From positions 2,728,001-2,792,000 of the forward strand of contig NZ_BSDP01000001.1 in assembly GCF_027925245.1 (NCBI RefSeq): 64,000 bases of DNA, given 5' to 3'. Positions 43,736 through 51,578 of this stretch are shown in pieces. Each line of letters opens with the position of its first letter. Within the stretch, counting starts at the first letter, position 1. The notes under the pieces are model-generated. The model saw nothing but the letters and a program-made list of their open reading frames with translations. It was not told the origin of the DNA and made no database searches. The stretch is from Agromyces rhizosphaerae. GTDB taxonomy: Bacteria; Actinomycetota; Actinomycetes; Actinomycetales; Microbacteriaceae. Position numbers and translations under genes: made by a program.

Positions 43736-44743
43736 ATGCGGTCTCCCGCGGCATGGATGCGCGGCGTGCGGCGCCCCGAGGCGTTCCACGGCCACGGCGT
43801 GCGCCGGGGGTTCTTCGAGGGCTGGTACGTCAAGCTCGTGAGCGCCGACCGGTCGCAGCGCTGGGCGGTCATCCCCGGGGTCTTCCGCGGCCTGGCGGGC
43901 GATGGGGGCGAGCGAGACGAGGCGTTCGTGCAGGTGCTCGACGGGCTCACCGGACGGTCGTGGTACCACCGGTACGACGTCGACGACTTCGAGGCATCCG
44001 CTCACGGCTTCCACGTCCGGGTGGGCGGCAACCACTTCTCGCCCCGGGGCGTGACGCTCGACCTGCCGCAGCTGCGCGGGCACGTCGAGTTCCCCGACGC
44101 GTTCACGCCGTGGCCGGTCACGCTGCGCGAACCCGGCATCATGGGCTGGTACGGGCTCGTGCCGTTCATGGAGTGCTTCCACGGCATCGTCTCGTTCGGG
44201 CACGGCCTGGCCGGCACGCTCGAGGTCGAGGGCCGGGCGGTCTCGTTCGACGACGGGCGCGGGTACATCGAGAAGGACTGGGGCCGCGCCTTCCCGGCGG
44301 GCTACGTGTGGATGGCGAGCAACCACGTCGACGCGACGACCGGCGACGACACGGATGCCTCGCTCATCGCGTCCGTCGCGATCATCCCGTGGGTCGGCCG
44401 GTCGTTCCGCGGTTCGATCATCGGGTTCCGGCACGGCGGTCGCCTGCACAAGTGGACCACCTACAACCGATCGCGCGAGCACGCGCTCGCGATCGACGAC
44501 ACGCACGTGCGCTGGAGCGTCTCCGGGCCGGACGGGCTGCTGCACCTCGAGGCCGAGCGCGTGCGCGGCGGGCTGCTGCACGCGCCGCTGCGCGAGGCGA
44601 TGCACCAGCGGGTCGAGGAGACGATGGACGCGCAGATCGTGTTCCGGCACGTCGACCACGACGGGCGCGTGCGGCTCGAGGGCGTGGCCGACTGTGCGGG
44701 GCTCGAGGTGTTCGGCGACACCGAGCGCCTGCTCGCGCTCTAG
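43736..44743 (+). CDS. Tocopherol cyclase-like (lipocalin-type) protein
   Basis: 335 residues. The N-terminus HGHGVRRGFFEGWYVKLVS and the mid region GRGYIEKDWGRAFPAGYVWMASNH are hallmarks of the tocopherol cyclase/AttH-like beta-barrel family. Bacterial members without a tocopherol pathway may bind or cyclise other isoprenoid or lipid molecules; nothing here shows which. No signal peptide is seen. TACGAT at 43724-43729 is 6 bases before the ATG, a leaderless arrangement. It is divergent from the acyltransferase gene, so both members of this pair appear leaderless from one 112-base region. Confidence 0.88.
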   Translation: MRSPAAWMRGVRRPEAFHGHGVRRGFFEGWYVKLVSADRSQRWAVIPGVFRGLAGDGGERDEAFVQVLDGLTGRSWYHRYDVDDFEASAHGFHVRVGGNHFSPRGVTLDLPQLRGHVEFPDAFTPWPVTLREPGIMGWYGLVPFMECFHGIVSFGHGLAGTLEVEGRAVSFDDGRGYIEKDWGRAFPAGYVWMASNHVDATTGDDTDASLIASVAIIPWVGRSFRGSIIGFRHGGRLHKWTTYNRSREHALAIDDTHVRWSVSGPDGLLHLEAERVRGGLLHAPLREAMHQRVEETMDAQIVFRHVDHDGRVRLEGVADCAGLEVFGDTERLLAL

Positions 44744-44806
44744 GCGCGGCGGGTCAGGTGGCCGGCGGCCGGCCCGCGGCATCCGCTCGCTCTCTAGGCT
44801 GGTCGC

Positions 44807-45811
44807 ATGGAATTCAGGTACCTCGGCAACAGCGGCCTCAAGATCTCGGAGATCACCTACGGCAACTGGCTCACCCACGGCTCCCAGGTCGAGAACGACA
44901 CCGCGCAGCGCTGCGTGCGTGCGGCCCTCGATGCCGGCATCACGACCTTCGACACGGCCGACGTCTACGCGAACACCGCTGCGGAGACCGTGCTCGGCGA
45001 GGCGCTGCGCGGCGAGCGCCGGCAGTCGCTCGAGATCTTCACGAAGGTCTACTTCCCGACCGGCCCGAAGGGGCACAACGACACCGGGCTCTCGCGCAAG
45101 CACATCATGGAGTCGATCGACGGCTCGCTGCAGCGACTCGGCACCGACTACGTCGACCTCTACCAGGCCCACCGCTACGACTACGAGACCCCGCTCGAGG
45201 AGACGATGCAGGCGTTCGCCGACATCGTGCGCCAGGGCAAGGCGCTCTACATCGGCGTCTCGGAGTGGAACGCCGAGCAGCTGCGCGCCGGGCACGCGCT
45301 CGCCCGCGAGCTCGGCGTCTCGCTCATCTCGAACCAGCCGCAGTACTCGATGCTGTGGCGGGTGATCGAGGAGGAGGTCGTGCCGACGTCGGAGGAGCTC
45401 GGCATCGGGCAGATCGTGTGGTCGCCGGTCGCGCAGGGCGTGCTCACGGGCAAGTACCTGCCGGGGGAGGCGCCGCCCGCGGGCTCGCGCGCGACCGACG
45501 AGAAGGGCGGCGCGGACATGGTGCAGGGATTCCTCGACGACGAGATCCTGCGCGGGGTGCAGGCGCTGCGGCCGGTGGCGGATGCCGCGGGCCTGACGAT
45601 GCCCCAGCTCGCCGTCGCCTGGGTGCTCCAGAACCCCAACGTGTCGGCGGCGATCATCGGCGCGTCCCGTCCGGAGCAGGTCGCCGACAACGTGCAGGCC
45701 GCCGGTCGCACCCTCGACGCCGACACGATGGCGGCGATCGACCAGGCGATCGGGCACCTGGCCGAGCGCGACCCGGCGAAGACCCGGTCGCCGAAGGAGC
45801 GGATGAGCTGA
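44807..45811 (+). CDS. Aldo/keto reductase
   Basis: 334 residues, TIM-barrel NADPH-dependent oxidoreductase. The catalytic tetrad is visible: Asp in FDTADVYANT with Tyr, Lys in IFTKVYFP, and His in LYQAHRYD. The C-terminal IIGASRPEQVADN loop binds the cofactor phosphate. Overall similarity is to the voltage-gated potassium channel beta-subunit/YghZ-like group. TAGGCT at 44795-44800 is 6 bases before the ATG, so this is leaderless. The stop overlaps the next ATG by one base, heading a three-gene operon. Confidence 0.93.
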   Translation: MEFRYLGNSGLKISEITYGNWLTHGSQVENDTAQRCVRAALDAGITTFDTADVYANTAAETVLGEALRGERRQSLEIFTKVYFPTGPKGHNDTGLSRKHIMESIDGSLQRLGTDYVDLYQAHRYDYETPLEETMQAFADIVRQGKALYIGVSEWNAEQLRAGHALARELGVSLISNQPQYSMLWRVIEEEVVPTSEELGIGQIVWSPVAQGVLTGKYLPGEAPPAGSRATDEKGGADMVQGFLDDEILRGVQALRPVADAAGLTMPQLAVAWVLQNPNVSAAIIGASRPEQVADNVQAAGRTLDADTMAAIDQAIGHLAERDPAKTRSPKERMS

Positions 45812-46170
45812 TGGCCGGACCCGAGGTCGACCCGGACCAGCTGTTCGAGCTCGCGCGCGCCGGCGCCGACCTGCTCGTCGAGTTCGTCGACGCCGGGGTC
45901 GACGCCGACCTCGCCGACGCGCAGGGCAACACCTTCGTGATGCTCGCCGCCTACAACGGCCACGGCGGCCTGGTGCGGGCGCTCGCCGAGCGCGGCGCCG
46001 ACGTGAACCGGCTGAACGCGCGCGGACAGTCGCCGCTCGCGGGCGCGGTGTTCAAGGGTGAGGACGACGTGATCGCCGCGCTGGTCGCCGCCGGCGCCGA
46101 TCCCGACGCGGGCTCGCCGAGCGCGCGGGCGACGGCGCAGATGTTCGGCCGCACGCTGCCCGACGCATGA
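45811..46170 (+). CDS. Ankyrin-repeat protein
   Basis: 119 residues containing about three ankyrin repeats: DLLVEFVDAGVDADLADAQGNTFVMLAAYNGH, GLVRALAERGADVNRLNARGQSPLAGAVFKG and DVIAALVAAGADPDAGSP. Ankyrin repeats bind other proteins. The gene overlaps the aldo/keto reductase stop (TGATG) and the next start (ATGA), so the three are translationally coupled. Small bacterial ankyrin proteins next to oxidoreductases and catalases are common, but their partner is unknown. Confidence 0.92.
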   Translation: MAGPEVDPDQLFELARAGADLLVEFVDAGVDADLADAQGNTFVMLAAYNGHGGLVRALAERGADVNRLNARGQSPLAGAVFKGEDDVIAALVAAGADPDAGSPSARATAQMFGRTLPDA

Positions 46171-46880
46171 GCGCGTCGCCCTGGCGCGTGCTCGGGGCAC
46201 CGTCGTTCTGGTGGCGCGTCGCGATCGCGCTCGTCATCCTCGCCGGCATCCTGAGCGGCAGCCACAAGCTGCAGTTCTTCACGAGCAACGCGAGCGTCTT
46301 CGCCCTCGCCTACTACGCGATCGCGGTCGTGCTCATGGTGCAGCGGCGCACGACGGACGCCCCCGCCCCGAGGCTGCGCGGTGGCATCGTTGTCTGGCTG
46401 CTGACGACCATGCTCGTCTCGCACTTCATCAACAACCACGGCGAGAACCCCCTGCCCGGGCTGGTCGATGCGGCGGATGCCTCGGAGCTGCTGTCGAACT
46501 GGTCGGCGTTCCTCGTGCACTACGTCGCCCCGATCATGGTGCTGGCCGAGTTCGTGCTGTTCCGCCCGCACGGCCGCACCCGGTGGGTCGACATCGCGCT
46601 CTGGCTGCTGTTCCCGCTCGGCTACGCTGCCGCGTCGATCACGCGCGCGGTGCTGCTGCCGGTGGTGCCCGACCGGTACCCGTACCCGTTCCTCGATCCC
46701 GAGGGGCGCGGCTACGGCGACGTGGTGGTCGGGGTGCTGCAGATCGGCGTGGGCATCGCGGTGATCGGTGCGCTCGTCGTCGCGGTCGACCGGTTGCTCG
46801 GCCGGTGGAGCAGGTCGCGCTCCGATGCCTCGGCCGAGTCCGGGATCGACGATCCCCAGACGCACCAGCCGGCCACCTGA
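46167..46880 (+). CDS. Pr6Pr family membrane protein
   Basis: 237 residues with six predicted transmembrane helices. The family is recognised by FWWRVAIALVILAGI at the start, the NWSAFLVHYVAPIMVLAEFVLF helix and the YPYPFLDPEGRGYGDVV loop, typical of Pr6Pr/FAR-17a-AIG1-like proteins. The family is suspected to contain serine or threonine-type hydrolases or signal proteins; the role here is unknown. The start codon overlaps the ankyrin gene stop. The C-terminal 25 residues are hydrophilic. Confidence 0.88.
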   Translation: MSASPWRVLGAPSFWWRVAIALVILAGILSGSHKLQFFTSNASVFALAYYAIAVVLMVQRRTTDAPAPRLRGGIVVWLLTTMLVSHFINNHGENPLPGLVDAADASELLSNWSAFLVHYVAPIMVLAEFVLFRPHGRTRWVDIALWLLFPLGYAAASITRAVLLPVVPDRYPYPFLDPEGRGYGDVVVGVLQIGVGIAVIGALVVAVDRLLGRWSRSRSDASAESGIDDPQTHQPAT

Positions 46881-46933
46881 TCGGTCACGCGCCTACGGCG
46901 GCGATCGATGCGTCGGTCGGCGGCGGCGACGGC

Positions 46934-47824
46934 TCAGGCGGCGCCCGACTCCGTGCGTGAGTCGTGGGGCACGGGGCATCCGCTCGGGAAGGTGCCGAGC
47001 CGCTCGATGTCGTACCCGTCGGGGTAGCTGCGCACCCACGGCAGGTCGGCGACGGCGGTCGGGGTGCGGTTCGCCGGGAGCAGCCGGGCGATGCGCCCGC
47101 GCAGGCGCAGCGCCGCGCGGGAGCTGGCGGTGACCGCACGGGGCGGGTGGTCGTAGCCGAGCGCGTCGAGCAGCTCGTCATCCATGAGCGCGCGGCTGAA
47201 CACCTCGACCAGGCGCTTCGGCAGCCGCGGGTGGAAGGTCAGCAGCAGCGCCAGCGTCGAGTCGGCCACGCGCCGGGCGCCGGGCTCGAACGCGAAGTGC
47301 TCGGCCTCGTAGTCGTCCATGAGGGTCGCGAATCCCTCATACGTCTCGGGGATGTCGGGGATGCCCATGCGGGCCCCGAGCGCCCGGTAGTAGTGCACGG
47401 ATGCCTCGAGCTCACCCGCGTCGAGCGGGCGCTTGCCGTACGCGTCCAGCCACCGCTTCGGCACCACGACGAACGTGGAGAGCACGTAGCGGAACTCGTG
47501 GTCGGGGATGTCGTAGGCGCGGTGCATGCCGTTGATGCGGCGAGTCGCCGCGCGCGCCTCGGGGTGGTCGAAGCCCAGGCGGCTCGGCGCCTCGAGCAGC
47601 AGCGCGGTGTCGTCGTAGCGCTTCTGCGTGCGGCCCGTGAACTCGCCGGTCTCGTCGAGGAGGCGCCCGATGCCCGGCACCGCGTAGGTGCGGAACAGCG
47701 CGAAGCTCAGCGCCTGGTTCATGTCCCACGGGAACTCGTACATGACCACGTTGCGGTAGATCTCCACGTGGTCGCGGGCGGGGTCGAGCGCCGCGTTGCG
47801 CCGCCGCCAGTGGTCTCGTCGCAT
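46934..47824 (-). CDS. MpaB/DUF2236-type oxygenase family protein
   Basis: 296 residues. The DUF2236 (rubber oxygenase/MpaB) features are HVEIYRNVVMYEFPWDMNQALSFALFRTYAVPGI, TGRTQKRYDDTALLL, INGMHRAYDIPDHEFRYVLSTF and a C-terminal LP-rich tail. Members bind haem b and oxidise lipophilic substrates. The conserved Arg and His of the haem pocket appear present, but the ligands cannot be proven by eye. TACGCT at 47831-47836 on this strand is 6 bases before the ATG, so this is a leaderless candidate. It converges on the Pr6Pr gene with a 53-base gap. Confidence 0.85.
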   Translation of the reverse strand: MRRDHWRRRNAALDPARDHVEIYRNVVMYEFPWDMNQALSFALFRTYAVPGIGRLLDETGEFTGRTQKRYDDTALLLEAPSRLGFDHPEARAATRRINGMHRAYDIPDHEFRYVLSTFVVVPKRWLDAYGKRPLDAGELEASVHYYRALGARMGIPDIPETYEGFATLMDDYEAEHFAFEPGARRVADSTLALLLTFHPRLPKRLVEVFSRALMDDELLDALGYDHPPRAVTASSRAALRLRGRIARLLPANRTPTAVADLPWVRSYPDGYDIERLGTFPSGCPVPHDSRTESGAA

Positions 47825-47896
47825 GCCCGCAGCGTAGCTGCCCGGAGTCAGGAAGTGAACCAAGAATCACAGGCGGCGTCGCTGCGTGGGTCCGCC

Positions 47897-48808
47897 TCAG
47901 GCGTGCGCTGCGGTCCCGACGTGGTGGTGCCGCGTGCTCGCGTGGCCCGCGTGGTCGCGCGGGGCGATGGCGAGCCCGGCGCCCATGGCGGCGCACGCGA
48001 GCACGAGCGCCCAGATGAGCAGCTGCGCCGTCAGGGCGCCCGCCGACACGAAGTAGCTCACTCCCAGCGCGCTCGAGACGGCCGCATACGCGACCCATGC
48101 GACGAGCACCACGCCTGTGATGAGCGGTGCGATGCTCCACGCGCCGAGCGACCGCCTGCGGAGCGCGATCACGCCGAGGCTGACGAGGAGCGCGGTGATG
48201 CCGACGACGCCGATCGCCCAGCCGATCGTCGCCAAGGTGTCGATGACGACCTGCACGGAGTTCCGCAGGATTCTTCCGTCGGCGAACATGCTGAGCGGCG
48301 CCAGGGTGAACGCGCCGCCGGCGACGATGACGGCGGCGCGGGCGATCGCGCCTCCGCGGGTGCCGAGGCCGAGCCGACCGACGAGGCCGAGGAGCGCGAT
48401 GGTGGTGAGCAGCCCGCCGGTGATGGCGATCACCGGATGGAACCAGGCCGCCGATCGGACGCCGAACGCCTCGTGGGCGCCCTCCACGAGTTGCCAGAAC
48501 CCCATACTGCCGAAGCTCGCGAGGTAGAGCGGCAGGCCGACGGCCGCCGCGATGCCGTAACCGATGCCGGGTGCCGTGGTGCGCATGGTGAACCCCTTCC
48601 GTGCGTGCTCGGTGGCCGCGGTGGCCACGAGGTCGACGAGGATGCGGCCGCGCGCGCCGGAGACCGCTGCCGGGCCCGACGCGCGGGCGTCGCGCAGCGT
48701 GTCGCGCGCGACGAGGAGCACCTCGTCGCCGTACTCCGCGCGGAAGTCGGCCGGAAGAGCGTGCACCGCCGCCCGGATCATCCGGCCCTCGTCCGCGCGG
48801 GAGGACAT
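47897..48808 (-). CDS. Multi-helix membrane protein linked to a PadR regulator
   Basis: 303 residues. Residues 1-75 are hydrophilic and helical (RMIRAAVHALPADFRAEYGDEVLLVARDTLRDAR), resembling the permease-prefix/ECF-like segments of membrane proteins paired with PadR regulators. Six hydrophobic helices follow. The tail is His-rich. The ATG overlaps the stop codon of the PadR gene by one base, so expression is coupled and the protein is the probable target of PadR control. Family name not recognised. Confidence 0.8.
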   Translation of the reverse strand: MSSRADEGRMIRAAVHALPADFRAEYGDEVLLVARDTLRDARASGPAAVSGARGRILVDLVATAATEHARKGFTMRTTAPGIGYGIAAAVGLPLYLASFGSMGFWQLVEGAHEAFGVRSAAWFHPVIAITGGLLTTIALLGLVGRLGLGTRGGAIARAAVIVAGGAFTLAPLSMFADGRILRNSVQVVIDTLATIGWAIGVVGITALLVSLGVIALRRRSLGAWSIAPLITGVVLVAWVAYAAVSSALGVSYFVSAGALTAQLLIWALVLACAAMGAGLAIAPRDHAGHASTRHHHVGTAAHA

Positions 48809-49170
48809 CAGACCGCGCCCCATTCCGGCAGCAGGCGCTTCGCCGCCGCCTGTCGCGCGAGCGACGCGATGCGGCTCGCCTCCGCTGTCGCGACCCGCTC
48901 GCCGAGCCCGGTGATGCGGTAGTAGCGCCGGCGCTCGTCGTCGAGCTCCGGGTCGACGCGGGTGTCCGACTCCTCGATGAGCCCGAGCCCGCGCAGGCGC
49001 TTGATCGCCCCGTACAGGGTGCCCGGCGCCAGGTTCACGTCGCCCTCGGTGCGCGTGCGCACCTCCTGCATGATCGCGTAGCCGTGGCGCTCGTCGTCCA
49101 CGAGCGCGAGCAGGATGTGGAACACCGGCTCCGTCAGCGGGAGCAGGTCGCGGGGCTGGGTGTCGGTCAT
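48808..49170 (-). CDS. PadR family transcriptional regulator
   Basis: 120 residues, the length of small PadR-s2 proteins. The winged helix (VFHILLALVDDERHGYAIMQEVRTRTEGDVNLAPGTLYGAIKRLRGLGLI) is followed by a dimerisation helix. PadR proteins repress stress or efflux genes and respond to small hydrophobic ligands. It is first in an operon with a membrane protein and probably represses the pair through the palindrome at 49213-49231. Confidence 0.93.
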   Translation of the reverse strand: MTDTQPRDLLPLTEPVFHILLALVDDERHGYAIMQEVRTRTEGDVNLAPGTLYGAIKRLRGLGLIEESDTRVDPELDDERRRYYRITGLGERVATAEASRIASLARQAAAKRLLPEWGAV

Positions 49171-49212
49171 GGTCTCCGTCCGTCGCTCGCGAGTCGATCA
49201 CTCGTGTGTCGC

Positions 49213-49231
49213 TATATCGCCCCACGATATA
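49213..49231. promoter_or_regulatory. Palindrome in the padR promoter
   Basis: tatatcg-cccca-cgatata: perfect 7-bp arms with a 5-base spacer, AT-rich against a GC-rich background. It lies about 43 bases before the PadR start codon and includes a GATATA -10 candidate on the minus strand. An autorepression site is likely. Confidence 0.6.
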
Positions 49232-49291
49232 CCTGTCGGGCCTCGGGCGCAAGGGTGGTTGCGCACGCACGCGACTGGTTGACTGGGCGGC

Positions 49292-50152
49292 ATGCCGGAA
49301 CTGCCCGAGGTGGACGCCCTGATGGGCTTCCTGCGCGGGCGCACGTCGGGGCGCAGCATCCGCTCGGCCGTCATGACCTCGTTCTCGGCGCTGAAGACGT
49401 TCGATCCGCCGCTGACCGACCTCGTCGGGCGCACGGTGACCGGTGCCGCCCGGCACGGCAAGTGGCTCGACCTCGACGTCGACGGCCTGCACCTGGCCGC
49501 GCACCTCGCTCGCGCGGGCTGGCTGCGCTGGTACGAGCAGCTGCCGGCCAGCCGCATCCGGCCGGGGAAGTCGCCCATCGCGCTGCGCGTCGGCTTCGAC
49601 GACGGCTCGGGGTTCGATCTCACCGAAGCCGGCACCAAGAAGTCGCTCGCCGTGTATGTGGTGCGCGACCCGGCCGAGGTGCCGGGCATCGCCTCGCTCG
49701 GGCCCGAGCCCCTCGACGACGACTTCACGCTCGAGGTGTTCGCCGGCATCCTCTCGGGCCGCCGCACCCAGATCAAGGGCGTGCTGCGCGAGCAGTCGCT
49801 CATCGCGGGCGTCGGCAACGCGTACTCCGACGAGGTGCTGCACGTGGCGAGGATGTCGCCCTACGCGCTCGCGTCGTCACTCGACGACGAGGAGGTCGCG
49901 CGCCTCTACGACGCGCTGCGCGACACCCTGCGGGGCGCCGTCGAAGCCGCGGAAGGGCGCCCGGCCGCCGAGCTCAAGGACGCGAAGCGCCAGGGCATGC
50001 GCGTGCACGCACGCGGCGGCGAGGCCTGCCCGGTGTGCGGCGACACCGTGCGAGACGTGCACTTCGCCGACCGCTCGATGCAGTACTGCCCGACCTGTCA
50101 GACCGGCGGCAAGCTGCTCGCCGACCGGCGGATGTCACGCCTGCTGAAATAG
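49292..50152 (+). CDS. Fpg/Nei family DNA glycosylase
   Basis: 286 residues. The mature N-terminal Pro and Glu catalytic residues are in MPELPEVDAL, the conserved Lys is in ARHGKWLDL, the helix-two-turn-helix is IAGVGNAYSDEVLH, and a C-terminal zinc finger has four Cys (CPVCGD ... YCPTCQTGGK). The enzyme would remove oxidised bases and nick abasic sites. The zinc finger is complete, as in Fpg and Nei. The subtype (Fpg or Nei2-like) is not clear. Confidence 0.93.
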   Translation: MPELPEVDALMGFLRGRTSGRSIRSAVMTSFSALKTFDPPLTDLVGRTVTGAARHGKWLDLDVDGLHLAAHLARAGWLRWYEQLPASRIRPGKSPIALRVGFDDGSGFDLTEAGTKKSLAVYVVRDPAEVPGIASLGPEPLDDDFTLEVFAGILSGRRTQIKGVLREQSLIAGVGNAYSDEVLHVARMSPYALASSLDDEEVARLYDALRDTLRGAVEAAEGRPAAELKDAKRQGMRVHARGGEACPVCGDTVRDVHFADRSMQYCPTCQTGGKLLADRRMSRLLK

Positions 50153-50156
50153 GCGA

Positions 50157-50190
50157 CGGATGCCGGTGACGCGCGTGTTCCCGGCATCCG
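50157..50190. terminator. 10-bp hairpin between convergent genes
   Basis: cggatgccgg (50157-50166) pairs with ccggcatccg (50181-50190) around a 14-base loop. It lies just after the glycosylase stop and before the end of the coiled-coil gene on the other strand. Confidence 0.6.
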
Positions 50191-50199
50191 CCGCATCGG

Positions 50200-50865
50200 T
50201 CACGCCGTGGGGCGTGCCCGCTCCGAACTCGCGTCGCGCTCGTGCGCGGCGCGGTCGGCGTCGGTGCGGCCGTCGGCCGGGGTGACCCGCGGCTCGTCGG
50301 GAGCGGAGTCCTGCTGCTCGTCCGCTGCGTGCCGGCCGGTGGGGTGCGGGGAGTCGGCGTTCTCGTCCGCGGTGGCATCCGCCGACGCATCGGTGTCTCG
50401 GGACTCCGTCGTCGCGGCATCAGCGGACTCGTCGTCGCGGGCATCGGCCGTGCCCGACGCGGGCTCCGCGGCATCGTCCCGCGTGAGGTCCGGATCGACC
50501 TCGTCGGCCCTGCGCCGCGTCTCGTCGGTGGTCGCGCGGGCCTCCTCGGCCGCCGCCTGGCGCTCCGCGCTCTCGCGGCTGCGCTCCTCGGCGTCGAGCC
50601 GGGCCTGCGCGGCCCGCGCCTGCGCCTCCTCGGCCTCCGCCTGCGAGCGCGCGGCCTCGGCGCGCGCCTGCGCGGCGGCGGCCTCGCGCTCGCGCGCCTG
50701 CCGGTCGGCCTCCTCCGCCTCGGCCCGCAGCTCGGCGGCCCTGCGCCGATCGGCCTCCATGCGCGCCTCGCGGCGCTTGCCGGCGGTGAGCAGCACGACG
50801 GCGACGACGACCGCGATGACGGCGACGACTCCGACGATGATCCAGATGAGCGTGGTGGTGTCCAC
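50200..50865 (-). CDS. Single-pass membrane protein with long coiled coil and acidic tail
   Basis: 221 residues. One transmembrane helix (LIWIIVGVVAVIAVVVAVVLL) is near the N-terminus, followed by a continuous Arg/Glu/Ala-rich coiled coil (about 28-115) and an acidic, disordered Asp/Thr/Ala-rich tail. The GTG at 50865 is preceded by AAGGAGG with good spacing. The topology (short outside segment, long cytoplasmic coil) suggests a structural or scaffolding role, but no family is recognised. Coding is supported by strong codon structure. Confidence 0.8.
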   Translation of the reverse strand: MDTTTLIWIIVGVVAVIAVVVAVVLLTAGKRREARMEADRRRAAELRAEAEEADRQAREREAAAAQARAEAARSQAEAEEAQARAAQARLDAEERSRESAERQAAAEEARATTDETRRRADEVDPDLTRDDAAEPASGTADARDDESADAATTESRDTDASADATADENADSPHPTGRHAADEQQDSAPDEPRVTPADGRTDADRAAHERDASSERARPTA

Positions 50866-50957
50866 GTGGGTCCTCCTTCGTGAGGTTCGACCACACAGCC
50901 AAGCGGCGGGCGGCCGGCCGTGCAATGCCCTTGCGCGCACGCCGGGCGTGCGACATC

Positions 50958-51416
50958 ATGCGCACGGTGAGCCTCGCCGCGAAGATCATCACGACCCGCT
51001 GGGTCGTCCGCCTGCCCATCCCGATGTACCGGGCCGGCCTGGGGGCGCTGCTCGGGCGCCGGTTCACGATGATCGAGCACGTCGGCCGGAAGTCGGGCGA
51101 GCCGCGCTTCGTCGTGCTCGAGGTGGTCGAGCGGCCCGATGAGCGCACCGTCACCGTGGCCGCGGGCTTCGGACCGACCTCGCAGTGGTACCGCAACCTC
51201 CGGGCGAATCCGGAGTGCCACGTCAGCACCGGTCGCATCCGTCGCAGGCCCGCGCACGCCGAGCTGCTCGACGCCGACGGGAGCGCCGAGGTGCTCGCCG
51301 GGTACGCCGAGCGCTACCCGAAGGCGTGGGACGCGCTGTCCAAGATGATGCGCGACGCGACGGGGGAGGACGACCCCGAGATCCCGATCGTTCGCCTCCA
51401 CCTCGCCGAGCGCTGA
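50958..51416 (+). CDS. Deazaflavin-dependent oxidoreductase-like protein (DDN family)
   Basis: 152 residues. The split beta-barrel pattern (RFTMIEHVGRKSGEPRFVVLEVVE and GFGPTSQWYRNLRANPECHVSTG) is that of the nitroreductase/deazaflavin-dependent DDN family, whose members use F420H2 or bind flavin or haem. The ATG at 50958 is the best in-frame start; an upstream ATG at 50880 would add a basic leader that is not conserved. The GRKSG and WYRNL segments lie near the expected cofactor pocket. The substrate is unknown. Confidence 0.85.
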   Translation: MRTVSLAAKIITTRWVVRLPIPMYRAGLGALLGRRFTMIEHVGRKSGEPRFVVLEVVERPDERTVTVAAGFGPTSQWYRNLRANPECHVSTGRIRRRPAHAELLDADGSAEVLAGYAERYPKAWDALSKMMRDATGEDDPEIPIVRLHLAER

Positions 51417-51578
51417 GGGGCCTGAGGATCTCTCCACCTTGTAGGAGACCTCCACTTCGGGCGCCGCTTCGGTCGCCTACACTGTTGGGAATCCCGCACC
51501 CCCCAGGTGCGGACCCGAACGACAAGCGAACGAGTCACCGGTGCCGCCGCGAGCGTGCCGGTGGGCAATGGAGTGAGC

